DNA of 64,000 nt from Bacillota bacterium (GTDB lineage Bacteria > Bacillota > Clostridia > Christensenellales > DTU072). The notes under the pieces are model-generated. The model worked only from the letters and a program-made list of their open reading frames with translations, was not told the origin of the DNA and did not search any database. Within the stretch, counting starts at the first letter, position 1. Every line of letters starts with the position of its first letter. The stretch covers positions 62,001 to 126,000 of the forward strand of contig JAEXAB010000001.1 in assembly GCA_023394875.1 (NCBI GenBank), given 5' to 3'. Below are positions 61,392 through 64,000 of this stretch, piece by piece. The position numbers and the translations under genes are program-made.

Positions 61392-61763
61392 CTATTTATG
61401 TTTACAATTGCTTGGAAAATCAATTTTTTCACTCAAAATAGCCATTTTCTCCCCCTCGTCAACAAAGCCGAATTGGTAAAAATAGCTGTCCTTATAGGTG
61501 ATTATTTTTTTAGACACCTCGCTAAGCCGTAGCATTATGCAACGCGTAAAAAAGTCGCCTAAGCCTCTCTTTCTTATCTCGGAGATTAGTCCCACTTCTT
61601 TTATTTCCGATACTTCGGGAGTAACTTTCAAATCGGCTATTCCCAAAGGAACGCCGTCCTCGTAAAAAACGTAGCCCACCGAAAAATCGGGCTTTTTGCC
61701 GAATATTTTTTGGTATAGTTTTTCCAGTAATTCGGTATCGTTGCTAACGCCGTAACTCAGCAT
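61392..61763 (-). CDS. GNAT-family N-acetyltransferase
   Basis: 123 aa. The acetyl-CoA-binding motif A is seen as SEIRKRGLGDFF (R-x-x-G-x-G type), preceded by the beta strand IKEVGLISE and followed by a helix and YQFGFVDEG, the usual end of the fold. Shorter than most GNATs but complete in core. Substrate unknown. AAGGAG before the ATG; sits 13 bases upstream of glnS. Confidence 0.82.
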   Translation of the reverse strand: MLSYGVSNDTELLEKLYQKIFGKKPDFSVGYVFYEDGVPLGIADLKVTPEVSEIKEVGLISEIRKRGLGDFFTRCIMLRLSEVSKKIITYKDSYFYQFGFVDEGEKMAILSEKIDFPSNCKHK

Positions 61764-61785
61764 TTATATCTCCTTATTACACAAA

Positions 61786-61839
61786 TTTGTGGGCGATAAA
61801 TCACCCACAAACCTTCAAAGCTTCTTTTACTAAGCTTTG
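61786..61839 (-). other. Two consecutive hairpins after the 368-aa membrane protein gene
   Basis: TTTGTGGG / CCCACAAA (61786-61811) and CAAAGCTT / AAGCTTTG (61816-61839). Neither has a clean T-run on the minus strand, so they look like 3'-end stabilising structures or a weak terminator before the GNAT gene. Confidence 0.5.
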
Positions 61840-61846
61840 CTGAATA

Positions 61847-62953
61847 TTATTTGAAATATTGGTCGGCTATCTTTTCCAGACAGGTATCAAGAATAGCTTG
61901 GTCGGCAGGGTTATTGAACCCTTCGCTCTTAGCCGTAAGAATAAGAGTAGCTATGCTCTCTAAGTCTTCGGCAGAAGTGTTATCGTCCGCTATCGCGTTG
62001 TCAACCACGGTAAGCAAAATTTCTAAATAGCGTTTCTCTTCTTCCTTGGTCATAGCGGGCGCTTTCTGCGGTGCTGCGGCAACCACTTCCTCAACAACAG
62101 GCACAGGCTCTTCTGCGGCTACTTCTTCGATAATTTCTTCTTCTACCACCTCTTCGGAAGGTATAATTTCCACTTCTTCAACTTGGGGGGCAGTAACAAC
62201 TTCCACTACTTCCAGTTCATCCAGTCTGCCCGAAACAAGCTCGTCTACCTGCTTCTTGATTTCCTCTAAGTTTTCGCTGACAAACTCTTCTTCTTCGGCA
62301 GCGTAAATAACTATTTTTTCATCCAAAATATCTTGAAAACTTGCATAAGTAAGCTCAAGACGCTTTAATTGCTTGTCATAACGAAGGCAAATAAGCAGAT
62401 AGCAAATGAGCCAAACAAGACAAGGGACCAAAGCGGTTGCCAGTATGGAGGCTACCAAAGCAAAATTAGAAGTAAAATCAACAATGCCCACTCTGATAAA
62501 ATCGGCATAGCAAATATCGACCGCAATCAAAGAAATCAGACACAAAACAGCAAGGCTCAATAAATTTAGAACAACCTTACCAACTGTATTTTTGGCTTTG
62601 TAAGTTCTCAAATTCAAAACGTCGTTTGCCGGCATATAATCGGAAGGATATCCATAACGCTGGTCCATAAAACTACTCCAACCTTTAGTTACGGGTTCGG
62701 GCAGTTTTGCAAGTTCGTTATAAACAATTTCCACGTTTTCTTCGCTTATTATACCTGCGGCGCCTATTGTCTTGGTGCTACTTAAAAGGCGCTTCCTCAA
62801 AGAATTTATTTTGCTTCCTGCAGCTGCTAATAAGGCGATAAGGAAAACCACTAAAATTAAAATCCCCCCCACAATGGCCAATTTCAGCTCATAGTTGGGA
62901 AGTAATGTAATCTTGTCCAGAAGGCCTTTCACAGCGTCAATAATTTTGTCCAT
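61847..62953 (-). CDS. 3-TM protein with acidic Val/Glu linker, unknown function
   Basis: 368 aa. TM segments at about 24-46, 126-149 and 164-190. The TM1-TM2 loop (~75 residues) includes GWSSFMDQRYGYPSDYMP. After TM3 a helix leads to an extended Glu/Val/Pro-rich linker (~215-300) and a small helical C-terminal domain (~301-368). The linker lengthens a cytosolic arm, so the end domain may bind a partner away from the membrane. I do not recognise a family. It shares style, but not the peptide motif, with the nine-gene cluster nearby. Confidence 0.65.
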   Translation of the reverse strand: MDKIIDAVKGLLDKITLLPNYELKLAIVGGILILVVFLIALLAAAGSKINSLRKRLLSSTKTIGAAGIISEENVEIVYNELAKLPEPVTKGWSSFMDQRYGYPSDYMPANDVLNLRTYKAKNTVGKVVLNLLSLAVLCLISLIAVDICYADFIRVGIVDFTSNFALVASILATALVPCLVWLICYLLICLRYDKQLKRLELTYASFQDILDEKIVIYAAEEEEFVSENLEEIKKQVDELVSGRLDELEVVEVVTAPQVEEVEIIPSEEVVEEEIIEEVAAEEPVPVVEEVVAAAPQKAPAMTKEEEKRYLEILLTVVDNAIADDNTSAEDLESIATLILTAKSEGFNNPADQAILDTCLEKIADQYFK

Positions 62954-62981
62954 ATTTGACTCCTAATCGTTTACTCTCTGT

Positions 62982-63010
62982 TATTATATCATAAAGTTAA
63001 ACTTTTGCAA
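62982..63010 (-). promoter_or_regulatory. Sigma-A promoter of the 368-aa membrane protein gene
   Basis: TTGCAA (about 63005-63010), 17 bases, TATAAT (about 62982-62987). AGGAG precedes the start codon. Confidence 0.6.
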
Positions 63011-63032
63011 GAGTTATTTTATAAAAAATATA

Positions 63033-64000
63033 TTAAATAATAACAGCTTTGCCCCTTAAAACGCTGTAAACGTACTTTTCTTTGACTCTATAACCGCCGA
63101 TTTTTTCTAACGCCAAGCCGTATAATTCCAGCTGTCGGCTATATTTTTCTTTAAGTTTTTCTTCGCTTGCATTGCTGACTTTGAAGTCAATCAGAATTGC
63201 CTCTTTTGTTTCTTCATTTGCGATAAACAAGTCGATAACGCCTTGAACCAACGTTTTGTCAACACTGTCTTTATTCAGGTTGAAATACATAATAAACGGC
63301 TGTTCGCTGTAAAATTCCAAATGTTTGTTGTTTGCAATAACTTCCCACTTTAGTAACCCAAATATAAAGTTTGGGTTTACTTTATTGGCGTTTTCGGGTA
63401 CTATTTCTTTTTCTTCGACTAGCTTGTTTATTAAGTTTATAATATCCTCCACCGATTCTTCACGATAGCTTAAATGCTGCAAAACTGTGTGATAAGCAAT
63501 ACCGATATCGGTATCGGTTTCTCCCTTGTCTTGGGTATAAGAATATACTTCTCCCTCATAGTTTTCCTCTTTGGTAAGGGCGCTTACCGACATTTTCGCA
63601 TGGATTTTTAAGCTGTTTTCAAAGGGGTATTTATCTTCCAGTTTTTCTAGGCTAATATCCTTTTTTACTATATCTTTTACAATTTTTCCCATAGGCTTGT
63701 TTTGCTGTTGGTAATTGAAATAAGTAATCAGAGAAGGATCCCTGTTTTTGGCATACTCCAGCCAATCCATAATACTGCTTGCTTCTTCGGGGAAAAACAC
63801 AGTTTTACCCTCTTTACCCGAAAGAAACAGGTGGTTTTTTGCCCTAGTTAAGGCTACGTAGAGTACCCTTAACATTTCCTCGCGCTCTTGCTCTTTCTTT
63901 TTCATTTTGTGTGCAATGACGGCAAAATTATCTCTTATGGAATAACTTTCGGGGTAAATACTCTTAACCGCCACCCCAAATTCTCTGTCGGTAAAAATTA
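63033..64000 (-). CDS. addA: AddA helicase-nuclease, 3' part of gene (protein N terminus outside window)
   Basis: C-terminal ~320 residues of the AddA subunit of the AddAB recombination helicase-nuclease. The end of the UvrD-like helicase domain is seen in EMLRVLYVALTRAKNHLFL; the nuclease domain follows with GIAYHTVLQHL, LVQGVIDLFI and ILIDFKVS (PD-(D/E)xK catalytic residues D and DxK) and the closing SRQLELYGLAL. The frame is open to the window edge (ITDREFGVAV-like); a GTG at 63974 is not the true start. AddB would lie outside the window. Confidence 0.88.
   Translation of the reverse strand, partial: IFTDREFGVAVKSIYPESYSIRDNFAVIAHKMKKKEQEREEMLRVLYVALTRAKNHLFLSGKEGKTVFFPEEASSIMDWLEYAKNRDPSLITYFNYQQQNKPMGKIVKDIVKKDISLEKLEDKYPFENSLKIHAKMSVSALTKEENYEGEVYSYTQDKGETDTDIGIAYHTVLQHLSYREESVEDIINLINKLVEEKEIVPENANKVNPNFIFGLLKWEVIANNKHLEFYSEQPFIMYFNLNKDSVDKTLVQGVIDLFIANEETKEAILIDFKVSNASEEKLKEKYSRQLELYGLALEKIGGYRVKEKYVYSVLRGKAVII

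Noticed and set aside
62046..62306. 86-aa Ser/Thr-rich plus-strand ORF
   Set aside because: Mirror of the Val/Glu-rich linker of the 368-aa membrane protein.
1..64000. CRISPR array or insertion sequence
   Set aside because: No regularly spaced repeats and no transposase-like frame seen on either strand.

Overview
The window looks like a 64 kb piece of the chromosome of an anaerobic, endospore-forming member of the Bacillota, most likely an uncultured clostridial lineage. The evidence is a class III (oxygen-sensitive) ribonucleotide reductase with its activase, ferredoxin-dependent indolepyruvate oxidoreductase, an iron-sulfur serine dehydratase, spoIIR and sleB-ypeB, AddA- and RecD2-type helicases, and near-consensus sigma-A promoters with strong Shine-Dalgarno sites. 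No rRNA, tRNA, CRISPR array, transposase or phage gene was seen. Gene density is high and most genes lie on the minus strand.

Layout. 1-660: end of a HAD phosphatase. 665-12780 (minus): smpB, metY, metA, recF, argS, a PHP phosphatase, a membrane metallophosphoesterase and nrdG, then nrdD and trxB behind a promoter with two NrdR boxes. 12943-16820: secG, a DUF2156 gene, and a plus-strand sporulation/germination set spoIIR-sleB-ypeB. 16867-26664: a heterodimeric ABC exporter, an operon of DUF2804 / YdcF-like / GPH transporter / phosphoesterase, and a divergent sodium:solute symporter. 26729-32116: an aryl-acid operon (two phenylacetate-CoA ligases, iorA, iorB, an ACT protein). 32218-43802: comF, recD2, metK, rpoC, rpoB. 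44028-48424: a mixed block lying between rpoB and rplL (48-aa ORF, gtrA, rqcP, sdaA, ispDF, rplI, DUF1540). 48478-51865: rplL, rplJ, rplA, rplK, nusG, secE, rpmG. 51963-59590: acpP and a nine-gene operon of unknown function. 59750-64000: glnS, a GNAT enzyme, a membrane protein of unknown function, and the 3' part of addA.

The most unusual region is 52268-59590. One sigma-A promoter (59656-59684) precedes nine closely spaced genes. Six encode membrane proteins with the same predicted 4-TM layout (N and C termini inside, long first outside loop, basic TM2-TM3 loop). Two encode ~80-residue soluble proteins, and one a soluble zinc-finger protein. Five of the nine carry variants of one peptide, best written PIVQPIALVPYxxQxQPLL, placed in a Pro/Gln-rich segment before TM1 or near the C terminus of the small proteins. 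Two carry a zinc finger whose spacing (C-x2-C-x3-N-x6-C-x2-C) is that of RanBP2-type fingers. I do not recognise any of these as a described family; a membrane-bound multi-subunit assembly held together by the shared peptide is a hypothesis.

Other points of note are a glutaredoxin-like domain fused to NrdD next to trxB, forespore-type promoters before spoIIR and a DUF1540 gene, separation of rplJL from rpoBC, an inverted repeat that could hide the ribosome-binding site of the ABC exporter, and two candidate leaderless genes.
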